This document shows, in pieces, positions 1 through 11,361 of a stretch of 14,625 nt of DNA; position 1 is the stretch's first letter, and every line of letters begins with the position of its first letter. The notes beneath the pieces were generated by a model that ran no database searches, was not told the origin of the DNA, and saw only the letters and a program-made list of their open reading frames with translations. Location of the stretch: positions 1 through 14,625 of the forward strand of contig DASRHK010000148.1 of NCBI GenBank assembly GCA_035650495.1, in the 5' to 3' direction. A program made the position numbers and the translations under genes. The stretch is from DASRHK01 sp035650495 (GTDB lineage: Bacteria; Pseudomonadota; Gammaproteobacteria; Nevskiales; Nevskiaceae).

Positions 1-1337
1 GAGCTGATCCACTCGCCGCCGGACTTGATCACGTCCTTGCTGCGGTCGGTGATCTGCATGTAGCCGTCGGGATCGATGTTGGCGACGTCGCCGGTCGGGA
101 ACCAGCCGTCGACCAGCGGGCTCTTGTCGCCCTTGAAGTAGCTCGACACGATCCACGGGCCGCGCACGAGCAGATCGCCGGAGTGCTTGCCATCGCGCGG
201 CAATTCCTTGCCGTCGGGATCGACGATCTTCATGTCGACGCCGTAGGGCGGCCGGCCCTGCTTCAAGCAGACCTGCATCTGCTCGTCCTTCGGGAGCTTG
301 TCGTGCTTGCCCTTGAGATTGCCGACCGTGCCGAGCGGCGACATCTCGGTCATGCCCCAGCCGTGGATCATGCGGATCCCGTAGTCGCGATCGAACGTGT
401 GCATCAGCGCGGGCGGGCACGCCGAGCCGCCGACGAGCAGGCGCTTCACCGTCGCGGGCTTCTTGCCGGTCTTCTGCAGATGCTGAAGGCAGGCGAGCCA
501 GACGGTGGGCACGCCGGCGGAGAACGTCACGCCCTCGCTCTCGAACAGATTGCACACGCTCTCGCCATCCAGTTGCGCGCCCGGGAACACGAGCTTCGCG
601 CCGACCATCGCGCCGACGTACGGCAGCGTCCACGCGTTGACGTGGAACATCGGCACGACCGGCAGGATCGTCTCCCGTCCCGAGAGATTCAATCCGTCCG
701 GGAGTGCTGCGGCGTACGCGTGCAGGATCGTCGAGCGATGCGAATACAGCACGCCCTTGGGATTGCCGGTCGTGCCCGAGGTGTAGCACAGGCAAGCCGC
801 GCTCTTCTCGTCGAACTCCGGCCAGGTGAACTCATCGGACTCCGCGGCGACGAGATCCTCGTAGCACAGCACCTTCGCGTTCTTCATCGCCGGCATATGC
901 GCGCGATCGGTCAGCGCGATCCACGCTTTCACCGTCGGACACTTCGCGGCGACGGCGTCGATGATCGGCGCGAACGTCAGGTCGAAGAACATCAGCTGGT
1001 CTTCGGCGTGATTGGCGATCCACGCGATCTGATCCGGATGAAGACGCGGATTGATCGTGTGCAGCACCGCGCCGCTGCCCGACACCGCGTAATACAGCTC
1101 GAAATGCCGGAAGCCGTTCCACGCGAGCGTCGCCGCCCGCTCGCTCGACTTCAGCCCGAGGCGCTTCAGCGCATTGGCGAGCCTGCGCGCCCGGGTGTGC
1201 GCGTCGCGATAGGTGTAGCGATGGATGCTGCCGTCCTCGACCCGCCGCGACACGATCTCGGCGTCGCCGTGGTACTTGTCGGCGTGCACGAGCAGCGAGC
1301 TGATCATCAGCGGCATGTCCATCATCAGACCTTGCAT
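1..1337 (-). CDS. AlkK-type medium/long-chain fatty-acyl-CoA ligase (3' end cut by window)
   Basis: This cytoplasmic AMP-forming enzyme should activate a fatty acid with ATP and join it to coenzyme A. The 445 residues seen carry the adenylate-forming signatures in order: P-loop YTSGTTGNPKG at 185-195, GWGMTE at 326-331, the ATP-ribose Asp in TGD at 415-417, and the hinge with SGGEWIS at 439-445. The family is about 540-550 residues long, so roughly 100 C-terminal residues, including the adenylation lysine, lie outside the window. The N-terminus and the SHRS stretch after the P-loop resemble, from memory, AlkK of Pseudomonas and other medium-chain ligases; the true substrate cannot be read from sequence. 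The ATG at 1337 has an AGGAG site 7 nt upstream. The gene starts 13 bp after tilS and is probably cotranscribed with it. Confidence 0.88.
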   Translation of the reverse strand, partial: MQGLMMDMPLMISSLLVHADKYHGDAEIVSRRVEDGSIHRYTYRDAHTRARRLANALKRLGLKSSERAATLAWNGFRHFELYYAVSGSGAVLHTINPRLHPDQIAWIANHAEDQLMFFDLTFAPIIDAVAAKCPTVKAWIALTDRAHMPAMKNAKVLCYEDLVAAESDEFTWPEFDEKSAACLCYTSGTTGNPKGVLYSHRSTILHAYAAALPDGLNLSGRETILPVVPMFHVNAWTLPYVGAMVGAKLVFPGAQLDGESVCNLFESEGVTFSAGVPTVWLACLQHLQKTGKKPATVKRLLVGGSACPPALMHTFDRDYGIRMIHGWGMTEMSPLGTVGNLKGKHDKLPKDEQMQVCLKQGRPPYGVDMKIVDPDGKELPRDGKHSGDLLVRGPWIVSSYFKGDKSPLVDGWFPTGDVANIDPDGYMQITDRSKDVIKSGGEWIS

Positions 1338-1344
1338 GAAGCGT

Positions 1345-1349
1345 CTCCT
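1345..1349 (-). promoter_or_regulatory. Ribosome binding site of the acyl-CoA ligase gene
   Basis: A full AGGAG lies 7 nt before the ATG at 1337, inside the 13-bp gap after the tilS stop. It fixes the ligase start and suggests independent translation initiation within a shared transcript. Confidence 0.7.
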
Positions 1350-1350
1350 G

Positions 1351-2634
1351 TTACGTGTTGTGCGTCGCCAGCAGCCCGTCGTCGGGGCGCCAGCGAAGGT
1401 TGATGTTGTTCCCGGCGCGCGTCGCCCAGCCGATGCCGCCGACCCACAAGAGCTGCTTGCCGCGATAGACGAGCGGCGTGCGCTCGCGAATCCACGGCGG
1501 TACGCCCGCTTCCTGGAACAGGTTCTTCAGCGTGCGCGTGTGGCGTGCTCGCGGCGGCTTGATGCGCTCACCGCCTTTCGGGAAGCGAACGTGCCACGGC
1601 TCGCTCGGCGACGCGGATGCCTGCAGCCAGCCGCAGCCTTGCGGCAGGATCAATTGCTTGCCGCTGCGCCAGTGCAGATCGACGCCGTCGGGCGCGGAGG
1701 GCAATCGACGCATCAGGAACAGCACACCGCGGAAGCGGCGGACTTCCGCCGAGCCGAACCCCAGCAGCGGCTCGCGATCCGGCCGCGCACGCAGCACTTC
1801 GCGATCGAGCCGCTCGAGCGCGTCGGCGGGCGGCGCCTCGAATCCAGCCGCTTCGATCCAGGTGCGCACTGCGTTATGGCGGCGCGCGTCGGTGAGCCGG
1901 AGCAGACCATCCACCGACAGCCCCGCGGGGACTTTGATGGCGGCGAGATCCGCATCGGCGAGCTCGCGCAAGAGCTCGCGAGCTTCCGACGCGTTCGCCG
2001 CCGCGCGCGCGATGTTCTCCTCCGACGCAGGCCAGCGATAGCGCAGCCGCGGCATGATCTCGCTGCGCAGGTACGAGCGTGCGAAGCGCGGATCGGCGTT
2101 GTGCGGATCCTCGACCCACTGGAGGTGGTGCTCGCGCGCGTAGGCCGCAAGCGCCTCGCGCGGGTAAGGCAAGAGCGGACGCCACAGCTTGCCGGGTGGA
2201 AAGTCGCTGACTTCCGCAATCGCTGCGAGGCCGCTCACGCCGGTGCCGCGCAGCAATCGCAGCAGCACGGTCTCTGCTTGATCGCCGCGATGATGCGCGG
2301 TGACCAGCACATCGCCGGGCTTCATCACGGCGCGGATCGCGTCATAGCGCGCGTTGCGCGCCGCAGCTTCGGGACCGGCGGGATCGTCGGGCACCAGCCC
2401 GACGGTGCGCAGCTCGAACGGGATTTCCCACTGCTCGCACAGAGCGCGGCAATGATCGGCCCACGCGTGCGATCCGGGCTGCAGCTGATGATTGACGTGC
2501 ACGGCGCGCGGCTTCACGTGCGCTCGCTCGAGCGCGTGCAGCAGCACCGTGGAGTCGAGCCCGCCACTGAAAGCGACCCAGATCCGCTTGTGGTCAGGAC
2601 AGCGCTTCGCGAGATCGGCGGGATCGAAGTCCAT
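1351..2634 (-). CDS. tilS: tRNA(Ile)-lysidine synthetase
   Basis: TilS uses ATP and lysine to convert C34 of the CAU-anticodon tRNA-Ile to lysidine, so that the tRNA reads AUA and is charged with isoleucine. It is essential in most bacteria. The 427 residues match the family length (E. coli about 430). The PP-loop SGGLDST sits at residues 23-29 of an N-terminal N-type ATPase domain. A TilS-type C-terminal domain follows, with KGGERIKPP and the downstream LKNLFQEAGVPPWIRERTPL stretch. The ATG at 2634 is 13 bp after the accA stop and has only a weak G-rich site upstream, so translation may partly depend on accA. In E. coli, ldcC and yaeR lie between accA and tilS; here the two are adjacent. Confidence 0.95.
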   Translation of the reverse strand: MDFDPADLAKRCPDHKRIWVAFSGGLDSTVLLHALERAHVKPRAVHVNHQLQPGSHAWADHCRALCEQWEIPFELRTVGLVPDDPAGPEAAARNARYDAIRAVMKPGDVLVTAHHRGDQAETVLLRLLRGTGVSGLAAIAEVSDFPPGKLWRPLLPYPREALAAYAREHHLQWVEDPHNADPRFARSYLRSEIMPRLRYRWPASEENIARAAANASEARELLRELADADLAAIKVPAGLSVDGLLRLTDARRHNAVRTWIEAAGFEAPPADALERLDREVLRARPDREPLLGFGSAEVRRFRGVLFLMRRLPSAPDGVDLHWRSGKQLILPQGCGWLQASASPSEPWHVRFPKGGERIKPPRARHTRTLKNLFQEAGVPPWIRERTPLVYRGKQLLWVGGIGWATRAGNNINLRWRPDDGLLATHNT

Positions 2635-2647
2635 ATCCGCCCCGATC

Positions 2648-3622
2648 TTATTGCGCGGCCGCCGCGCTCTCGGTGTAGAGGCCGCTCGACATCAGCCGCT
2701 GGTAACGATCCCAGAGCAACTTGGTCATCTGCTGCTTGCACAGCCGATCGAGGTTGCCGGCCAGGCGCTCCTTCAGCGTCGCAAACATCGCCGCCGGATC
2801 GCGATGCGCGCCGCCGAGCGGCTCGGGGATCACTTCGTCGACGAGCTTCTGCTCGAGCAAGCGTTTCGCGGTCAGCCCCATCGCTTCCGCCGCTTCCGGC
2901 GCACGATCGGCTTTCTTGAACAGGATCGACGCGCAGCCTTCCGGCGAGATCACCGAATAGACGCTGTACTGCAGCATCATCAGATGATCGGCGACGCCGA
3001 TCGCGAGCGCGCCGCCCGAGCCGCCCTCGCCGATCACCGTTGCCAGCACCGGCACGCGCAGCTTCGACATCTCGAGGAGGTTTCGCGCGATCGCTTCGGA
3101 TTGATTGCGCTCTTCGGCGCCGATGCCGGGATACGCGCCCGGCGTGTCGATCAGCGTGACTAGCGGAACGTTGAAGCGCTCCGCAAGCTTCATCAGGCGC
3201 AGAGCCTTGCGATAGCCCTCGGGCTTCGGCATGCCGAAGTTGCGGAAGATGCGCTCCTTCGCGTCACGCCCCTTCTGCTGGCCGATGACGACGCAGGCGC
3301 GGCCGTCGAGGCGCGCGAGTCCGCCGACGATGGCGGCGTCATCGGCGACCGCGCGATCGCCGTGCAGCTCTTCCCAGTCGGTGAAGATCGCGTTGATGTA
3401 ATCGAGCGCGTAAGGCCGCTGCGGATGACGCGCGAGCTGCGTGACCTGCCATGCAGAGAGATTCGCGAAGATCTGCTCGGTCAGCGCGCGCGACTTGGCC
3501 TCCAGCAGCCCGATCTCTTCGGACAGGTTGACCTCGCTGCCCGCGGTGGCGAAGCGCAGCTCCTCGATCTTCTGCTGGAGCGCGGCGATGGGCTGCTCGA
3601 AATCGAGGTAGTTGAGGTTCAT
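2648..3622 (-). CDS. accA: Acetyl-CoA carboxylase carboxyltransferase, alpha subunit
   Basis: AccA pairs with AccD (not in the window) to move the carboxyl group from carboxybiotin on AccB to acetyl-CoA. This makes malonyl-CoA, the first committed step of fatty acid synthesis. The 324 residues agree with the usual size (E. coli 319). The start MNLNYLDFEQPI matches the family N-terminus (E. coli begins MSLNFLDFEQPI). The crotonase-fold oxyanion region is present: DTPGAYPGIGAEER, then GGSGGALAI at 200-208, then YSVISPEGCASIL. The ATG is only 3 nt after the dnaE stop. The only purine-rich site (GAGG) sits 1 nt from the ATG, too close to work normally, so initiation is probably by reinitiation from dnaE. 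In E. coli too, accA follows dnaE. Confidence 0.97.
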   Translation of the reverse strand: MNLNYLDFEQPIAALQQKIEELRFATAGSEVNLSEEIGLLEAKSRALTEQIFANLSAWQVTQLARHPQRPYALDYINAIFTDWEELHGDRAVADDAAIVGGLARLDGRACVVIGQQKGRDAKERIFRNFGMPKPEGYRKALRLMKLAERFNVPLVTLIDTPGAYPGIGAEERNQSEAIARNLLEMSKLRVPVLATVIGEGGSGGALAIGVADHLMMLQYSVYSVISPEGCASILFKKADRAPEAAEAMGLTAKRLLEQKLVDEVIPEPLGGAHRDPAAMFATLKERLAGNLDRLCKQQMTKLLWDRYQRLMSSGLYTESAAAAQ

Positions 3623-3625
3623 GCC

Positions 3626-7179
<3,554 letters not shown>

Positions 7180-7183
<4 letters not shown>

Positions 7184-7824
7184 GCGCTCACCGCCACGCC
7201 GAGCTCGCTCGGATCGTAGCCTTCATCGTCGGGCACGAAGCCTTCGAAGTCGAAGCTGCGCTGCGCGCAGGGCGCGAAGCTCATGCGATGGATGCCGCAG
7301 GGCCCGAGCTTGCGCAACGCCTCTTGATGTTCCGGCGTCGCATAGCCCTTGTGCTGCGCGAAGCCGTAGCCGGGGAATTCGAGATCGAGGCGCCGGAGCT
7401 CGGCGTCGCGCGCGACCTTCGCCAGCACCGACGCCGCCATGATGCAGCGATGCCGGCCATCACCGCCGATCACGGTCTGCACTTCGCACTCGAGCTTCGG
7501 CGGGATGTTGCCGTCGACGAGGCACAGCGTCGGCTTCTGCAGGAGCAGATCGACTGCGCGCCGCATGGCGAGCAGGCTCGCCTGCAGGATGTTGATGCGA
7601 TCGATCTCCTCGACGCTCGCGCACGCGACCGCGAACGCAATCGCGCGCTGCTCGATCAAGGGCGCGAGCCGCTCGCGCTCTTCGCGCGGCAATTTCTTCG
7701 AGTCGTTCAAGCCCGGCAAGCGGCAGGGCTTCGGCAGGATGACGGCGGCAGCGTACACCGGGCCGGCAAGGCACCCTCGCCCCACTTCGTCGACCCCGGC
7801 AATGAACACGAAAAGCCCTCGCAC
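7180..7824 (-). CDS. rnhB: Ribonuclease HII
   Basis: RNase HII cuts RNA in RNA-DNA hybrids and removes single ribonucleotides misincorporated in DNA. The 214 residues (E. coli 198) include the metal-binding DEVGRG (Asp12, Glu13), the NDSKKL stretch at 40-45, a third Asp in LVDGN and a fourth in AKVARD. The family C-terminal block (FPGYGFAQHKGYATPEHQEAL, then GP and HR-SFAP) is also present, followed by about 15 acidic extra residues. The extent given uses the outermost GTG (7824), whose upstream site is poor. An in-frame GTG at 7809 has GAGGG 6 nt upstream and would give a protein starting MFIAGVDEVG, equally good for the family. The gene opens the rnhB-dnaE-accA-tilS group after a 67-bp gap from lpxB. 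Confidence 0.96.
7816..7820 (-). promoter_or_regulatory. Possible rnhB ribosome binding site favouring the inner GTG start
   Basis: GAGGG lies 6 nt before an in-frame GTG at 7809-7807, an ideal spacing. The outer GTG at 7824 has only a G-run 3 nt away. If the inner start is used, RNase HII loses five N-terminal residues, all before the first catalytic Asp. Confidence 0.4.
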
Positions 7825-7876
7825 CGTCCCCGATGCTAACTATGCACCGTGACGATTCGGGTGGGGAGATTGTTGG

Positions 7877-7907
7877 AAAAAAAATCTTGTGTTAGCGATT
7901 CAACAAG
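7877..7907 (-). terminator. Weak candidate intrinsic terminator or pause site after lpxB
   Basis: On the minus strand CTTGT and ACAAG can pair as a 5-bp stem around a 12-nt loop that holds the lpxB stop codon. The stem is followed at once by A and eight T residues. The T8 run stands out in such GC-rich DNA and lies in the first gap of any size after the lipid A genes. The stem is short and AT-rich, so this could be a leaky terminator, a pause site, or just a T-tract. Confidence 0.3.
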
Positions 7908-9031
7908 CGTGCGATCGCGTCGGCCGCGCGCGCGGCTGCGTCCTGCTTGAGCTCGCCGCGCACGGCGGAAAATTGCTTGAGTTGCCGCTCGCGTGCGGCG
8001 GGTTGTTCGAGCAGTTCGGCAACTGCGGGACCGAAGTGCTCCGCGGTCGCCCGATCGCGCAGGAGCTCGGGCACGACCGGCTCCGCGCACAGCAGATTCG
8101 GCAGGCTCACATATTTCGTCTTCAGCATGCCGAGGTCGAGCAGGAGGAACGCAGTGAAGCCCGACCCCTGGTAGCCGACCACCATCGGCCGTCCGAGCAG
8201 GAGCGTCTCCAGCGTCGCGGTGCCAGACGCGAGCAGCACGACGTCGGACGCGCGCATCACGTCGCGCGAGTGGCCCTCGAAGAGATGCCAGCTCGATCCG
8301 GGCGCGTGCGCGGCGATCGCCGCTTCCATCTGGCCTCTCAGCGACGGCTTGGCGATCGGCACGAGGAAACGAAGGCTCGGGTCGCGCTTGGCGAGCCACG
8401 CGGCGGTCTGGGCGAACGGTTCGGCCAGGTACTTGAGCTCGCCGTGCCGGCTGCCGGGCAGGATGCCGACGCATTTGCCCTGCGTCGCGATGCCGAGCGC
8501 CGCCCGCGCCTGCGCCGGCGTCACCGAATCGTCCAGCTCATCGGCCAGCGGATGGCCGACGTAGGCCGCCTTCACGTGATGATCGGCATAGAACTTCGGC
8601 TCGAACGGGAACAGGCAGAGCATCAGATCGTCGGCCTTCGCGATGCCTTTGACGCGGCCCTGTCGCCAGGCCCAGACGGTCGGGCTCACGTAGTGCACGG
8701 TCTTGATCCCCGCTTCGCGGACCCGGCGCTCGACGTAGAGCGTGAAGTCGGGCGAGTCAATGCCGATGAAGCAGTCCGGTCGATCCGCGGCAAAGCGCTT
8801 CGCCGTCGACGATCGCAGCTTCATCAGGCGCGGCAGATCGCGCAGGATCTCGCCGATGCCCATCACCGACAGCGAGTCGATCGTGTCGATGGCCTCGCAG
8901 CCCGCCGCGATCATCTGCGGGCCGGCGATGCCGTAGAACGTCGCGTCGGGGAATTTCGCGCGCAGCGCGGTGATCAGCGCGCCGCCGAGGAAGTCACCGG
9001 AAGCTTCACCGGCGACGAGCGCGAACCTCAT
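7892..9031 (-). CDS. lpxB: Lipid-A-disaccharide synthase
   Basis: LpxB is a membrane-associated GT19 glycosyltransferase. It joins lipid X (2,3-diacylglucosamine-1-phosphate) to UDP-2,3-diacylglucosamine, giving the beta-1,6-linked disaccharide of lipid A and releasing UDP. The 379 residues match the family (E. coli 382). The protein starts MRFALVAGEASGDFLGG. Diagnostic stretches are GIDSPDFTL, HYVSPTVWAWRQGRV, LPGSRHGEL, LLASGTATLE and TKYVSLPNLL. The frame stays open upstream to 9439, but the ATG at 9031 is the true start: it gives the family N-terminus and its A overlaps the lpxA stop as ATGA. No good ribosome binding site precedes it, which fits translational coupling to lpxA. Confidence 0.97.
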   Translation of the reverse strand: MRFALVAGEASGDFLGGALITALRAKFPDATFYGIAGPQMIAAGCEAIDTIDSLSVMGIGEILRDLPRLMKLRSSTAKRFAADRPDCFIGIDSPDFTLYVERRVREAGIKTVHYVSPTVWAWRQGRVKGIAKADDLMLCLFPFEPKFYADHHVKAAYVGHPLADELDDSVTPAQARAALGIATQGKCVGILPGSRHGELKYLAEPFAQTAAWLAKRDPSLRFLVPIAKPSLRGQMEAAIAAHAPGSSWHLFEGHSRDVMRASDVVLLASGTATLETLLLGRPMVVGYQGSGFTAFLLLDLGMLKTKYVSLPNLLCAEPVVPELLRDRATAEHFGPAVAELLEQPAARERQLKQFSAVRGELKQDAAARAADAIARLLNR

Positions 9032-9813
9032 TTCTGGATGAGCCGCTTCGCGTTCTCGACGAAGTCGAGCATGCGCTTCACGTGCGGCGAGCGCATCGCG
9101 ATCTCGGCCATCTCCTTCTTGGCTTCGTCGAGCTTCTGGTCGGCGATGAACAGCGCGCGATACGCGGCCTTGATGTCGGAGATGTCCTCGGGCGTGAAGC
9201 CGCGCCGCTTGAGGCCTTCGAGGTTCACGCCGCGCGGGATCGCGGGATTCTCCTGCACGATCACGAACGGCGGCACGTCGCGCGTGATGCCCGCGCCACC
9301 GGCAGAGAAGCAATGCGCGCCGAGCGTGACGAACTGGTGCACGAGCGTGCCGCCGCCGAGCACGACGTAATCCTCGACGGTGACATGACCGGCGAAGGTC
9401 GTCTGATTGGCGAGGATGGTGTGGTCGCCGATCACGCAATCGTGCGCGACGTGGCAGTAGGCCATGATCCAGTTGTCGTTGCCGACCTTGGTGAGGCCGT
9501 GCTCCTTCAGCGTGCCGCGGTTGATAGTGACGTATTCGCGGATGGTGTTGCCGTCGCCGATCTCCACGCGCGTCGCCTCGTCCTGCTTGGCGGTCTTGTC
9601 CTGCGAGATCGCGCCGAGCGAGGCGAACTGGAAGATGCGGTTGTTCCTGCCGATCTTCATCGGGCCCTGCAGCACGACGTGCGGGCCGATCTCGGTGCCT
9701 TCGCCGATCTCGACGTCGCCCTGGATCACCGTGTAGGCGCCGACGACGACGCTGCTCGCGATCTGCGCGGCTGCATCGACGACCGCGGTGCGATGGATCA
9801 GCGCTGCGGTCAT
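9028..9813 (-). CDS. lpxA: Acyl-ACP--UDP-N-acetylglucosamine O-acyltransferase
   Basis: LpxA performs the first step of lipid A synthesis, moving an R-3-hydroxyacyl chain from ACP to the 3-OH of UDP-GlcNAc. The 261 residues (E. coli 262) form hexapeptide repeats of a left-handed beta helix over about 1-185, then a helical C-terminal part beginning near GVNLEGLKRRGF. His124 in CHVAHDC aligns with the catalytic His125 of E. coli; His121, His143 and His159 align with His122, His144 and His160. Gly172 falls at the E. coli Gly173 'hydrocarbon ruler' position, which by the E. coli rule favours a long (about C14) chain. That alignment is from memory, and chain length varies between species. The ATG overlaps the fabZ stop as ATGA; the stop overlaps lpxB the same way. 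Confidence 0.98.
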   Translation of the reverse strand: MTAALIHRTAVVDAAAQIASSVVVGAYTVIQGDVEIGEGTEIGPHVVLQGPMKIGRNNRIFQFASLGAISQDKTAKQDEATRVEIGDGNTIREYVTINRGTLKEHGLTKVGNDNWIMAYCHVAHDCVIGDHTILANQTTFAGHVTVEDYVVLGGGTLVHQFVTLGAHCFSAGGAGITRDVPPFVIVQENPAIPRGVNLEGLKRRGFTPEDISDIKAAYRALFIADQKLDEAKKEMAEIAMRSPHVKRMLDFVENAKRLIQK

Positions 9814-10283
9814 GCCGGTCCGGCGCCTTCGGGCCGCCGCGCGTCGCGTAGCACGCAGAGCATGTCGGCTTCGCAGACGGTGTCGTCGCCGACGGTCGCG
9901 CTGGTCTTGAACTTCCAGATGTCGCGCTTGTGCTTGAGGATCTCGCTGTGCAGCACGAGCTGGTCGCCCGGATAGACGGGCTTGCGGAAGCGCGCCTCGT
10001 CGATGCCGGCGAAATACAGGATGAAGCCCGAATTGGCCTCGACCTTCTCGGTGACCACCGCGAGGATGCCGCTCGCCTGGGCGAGCGCCTCGAGGATCAG
10101 CACGCCCGGCATGGTCGGCACATCCGGGAAATGGCCGACGAAGAACGGCTCGTTGTAGGTGACGTTCTTGATCGCCGCGATCGTCCTGCCTTCCTCGAGC
10201 GCAGCCACGCGATCCACCAGCAGGAACGGATAGCGGTGCGGCAGGAAGCGGAAGATGTCGCGGATATCAAACGTCGTCTTCAC
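9810..10283 (-). CDS. fabZ: 3-hydroxyacyl-[acyl-carrier-protein] dehydratase
   Basis: FabZ removes water from 3-hydroxyacyl-ACP in fatty acid elongation. It competes with LpxA and LpxD for the same 3-hydroxyacyl-ACP pool, which is the usual explanation for its place among lpx genes. The 157 residues form one hot-dog domain. Seen are LPHRYPFLLVDRV at 14-26, catalytic His51 in GHFPDVPTMPG and catalytic Glu65 in ILEALAQ, 14 residues apart as in E. coli (His54, Glu68). The start is a GTG at 10283 inside the lpxD 3' end, a 17-bp overlap, with AAGAGG 6 nt upstream. No ATG lies nearby, and the residues from this GTG match the family N-terminus. Confidence 0.97.
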   Translation of the reverse strand: MKTTFDIRDIFRFLPHRYPFLLVDRVAALEEGRTIAAIKNVTYNEPFFVGHFPDVPTMPGVLILEALAQASGILAVVTEKVEANSGFILYFAGIDEARFRKPVYPGDQLVLHSEILKHKRDIWKFKTSATVGDDTVCEADMLCVLRDARRPEGAGPA

Positions 10284-11310
10284 CGGGCGCCTCTTGTGGT
10301 TTGATGCCGAGCTTGCGCTCCACGGCGCGGAGCCGATCGACCAGGCTCATGATCCGGTGCACGTTCGCCGCCATGCGCCGATACGCCCGCTGCGCCAAGA
10401 CCGGGATGGCCGATCCGTAGATTCCCTTTTCCAGCGAGTTGCTCACCCACGCGCCCGCCAGAACGATCGTGCCATCGGCGATCTTCAGATGTCCCGCGAT
10501 GCCGGCGGCGCCGCCAATCATACAGCGCGACCCGATGCGGGTTGATCCCGCGATGCCGACACACGCGGCGATCGCGGTGTGCGCGCCGATGCGCACGTTG
10601 TGCGCGATCTGGATCTGGTTGTCGAGCTTGACGCCGTTCTCGATGACGGTGTCGTCGAGCGCGCCGCGATCGATCGTGGTGTTCGCGCCGATCTCCACGT
10701 CGTCGCCGATGACGACAGTGCCGAGCTGCGGCACCTCGACCCAGCCTTCCTTCGACATCGCGTTGCCGAAGCCGCGCGAGCCGATCACCGCGCCGGGCTG
10801 CACATTGCAGCGCGCGCCGATGCGCACGCCGTGCCAGACGAAGACGTTCGCGACGAGCATGGTCCCGGGCCCGATGTGCACGTTCTGCATCACCACGCAG
10901 TTCGGGCCGATGAAGCAGCCGTCGCCGATCACGCTGTTATCGGCGATCACTGCATTCATCGCGATGCAGCAGCCCTTGCCGATCTTCACGCCCGGCGCGA
11001 TCACCGCGCTTGGGTGGCGGTGCTCGGGGAAATCGCGATACGGGTCGAACAGCGCCGCGATCCTCGCGTAAGCGAGATAAGGATCGGGAGCGACCAGGCC
11101 GTTGCGGAGATTCTTCGCATCGGCCTTGCCGACGATCACGGCGGCGGCCTTGGTGTCGGCGAGCTGCGAGCGCAGCTTCGGGTTGGACAGGAAGCCCAGG
11201 CGCCCGGGGACTCCGGGCGTGAGGGTGCAGACGCCGTCGATCCTCGAGCCGCCGTCGCCGACGAGCTCGAGGCCGAAGCGCGTTGCCAGATCCTGCAAGG
11301 TGAAGGTCAT
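10267..11310 (-). CDS. lpxD: UDP-3-O-(3-hydroxyacyl)glucosamine N-acyltransferase
   Basis: LpxD adds the second hydroxyacyl chain, from ACP to the 2-amino group of UDP-3-O-acylglucosamine, forming the diacyl precursor used by LpxH and LpxB. The 347 residues (E. coli 341) have an N-terminal uridine-binding domain over about 1-100 (LGFLSNPKLRSQL). Hexapeptide repeats of a left-handed beta helix follow, with the LpxD signatures GSRGFGNA and GANTTIDRGAL. His237 in QIAHN aligns with the catalytic His239 of E. coli. A C-terminal helical tail of about 45 residues contains the ACP-binding region. The ATG has a strong GAGGGGG site 6 nt upstream, so lpxD can be translated independently of skp, 51 bp before it. 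Confidence 0.97.
   Translation of the reverse strand: MTFTLQDLATRFGLELVGDGGSRIDGVCTLTPGVPGRLGFLSNPKLRSQLADTKAAAVIVGKADAKNLRNGLVAPDPYLAYARIAALFDPYRDFPEHRHPSAVIAPGVKIGKGCCIAMNAVIADNSVIGDGCFIGPNCVVMQNVHIGPGTMLVANVFVWHGVRIGARCNVQPGAVIGSRGFGNAMSKEGWVEVPQLGTVVIGDDVEIGANTTIDRGALDDTVIENGVKLDNQIQIAHNVRIGAHTAIAACVGIAGSTRIGSRCMIGGAAGIAGHLKIADGTIVLAGAWVSNSLEKGIYGSAIPVLAQRAYRRMAANVHRIMSLVDRLRAVERKLGIKPQEAPGEDDV
10290..10295 (-). promoter_or_regulatory. fabZ ribosome binding site within lpxD
   Basis: AAGAGG sits 6 nt before the GTG at 10283 and lies inside the last codons of lpxD. It supports the GTG as the fabZ start and hence the 17-bp overlap with lpxD. Confidence 0.65.
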
Positions 11311-11316
11311 CGGCTA

Positions 11317-11323
11317 CCCCCTC
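11317..11323 (-). promoter_or_regulatory. lpxD ribosome binding site
   Basis: GAGGGGG lies 6 nt before the lpxD ATG, one of the strongest sites in the window. It is 12 bases after the hairpin at 11336-11354 on the transcript, so it should remain single-stranded and accessible. Confidence 0.65.
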
Positions 11324-11335
11324 GCCCGTGAAGCA

Positions 11336-11354
11336 GCGGCGCCTTTCGCGCCGC
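11336..11354 (-). other. Perfect GC inverted repeat (hairpin) between skp and lpxD
   Basis: The transcript can fold GCGGCGC-GAAAG-GCGCCGC, a perfect 7-bp all-GC stem with a 5-nt loop. It begins 7 nt after the skp stop and ends 12 nt before the lpxD ribosome binding site. No T-tract follows, so it is not a standard intrinsic terminator. It could be an mRNA stability or processing element separating skp from lpx expression. Confidence 0.55.
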
Positions 11355-11361
11355 GCTCACC

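Noticed and set aside
183..1403. Open frame of 406 codons on the plus strand, antisense to the acyl-CoA ligase
   Set aside because: The minus strand here encodes all adenylate-forming motifs in order; the plus-strand product has no domain.
9032..9439. A 136-residue N-terminal extension of LpxB
   Set aside because: The frame is open by chance within lpxA. The extension is Arg-rich, while the ATG at 9031 gives the family N-terminus and an ATGA overlap with lpxA.
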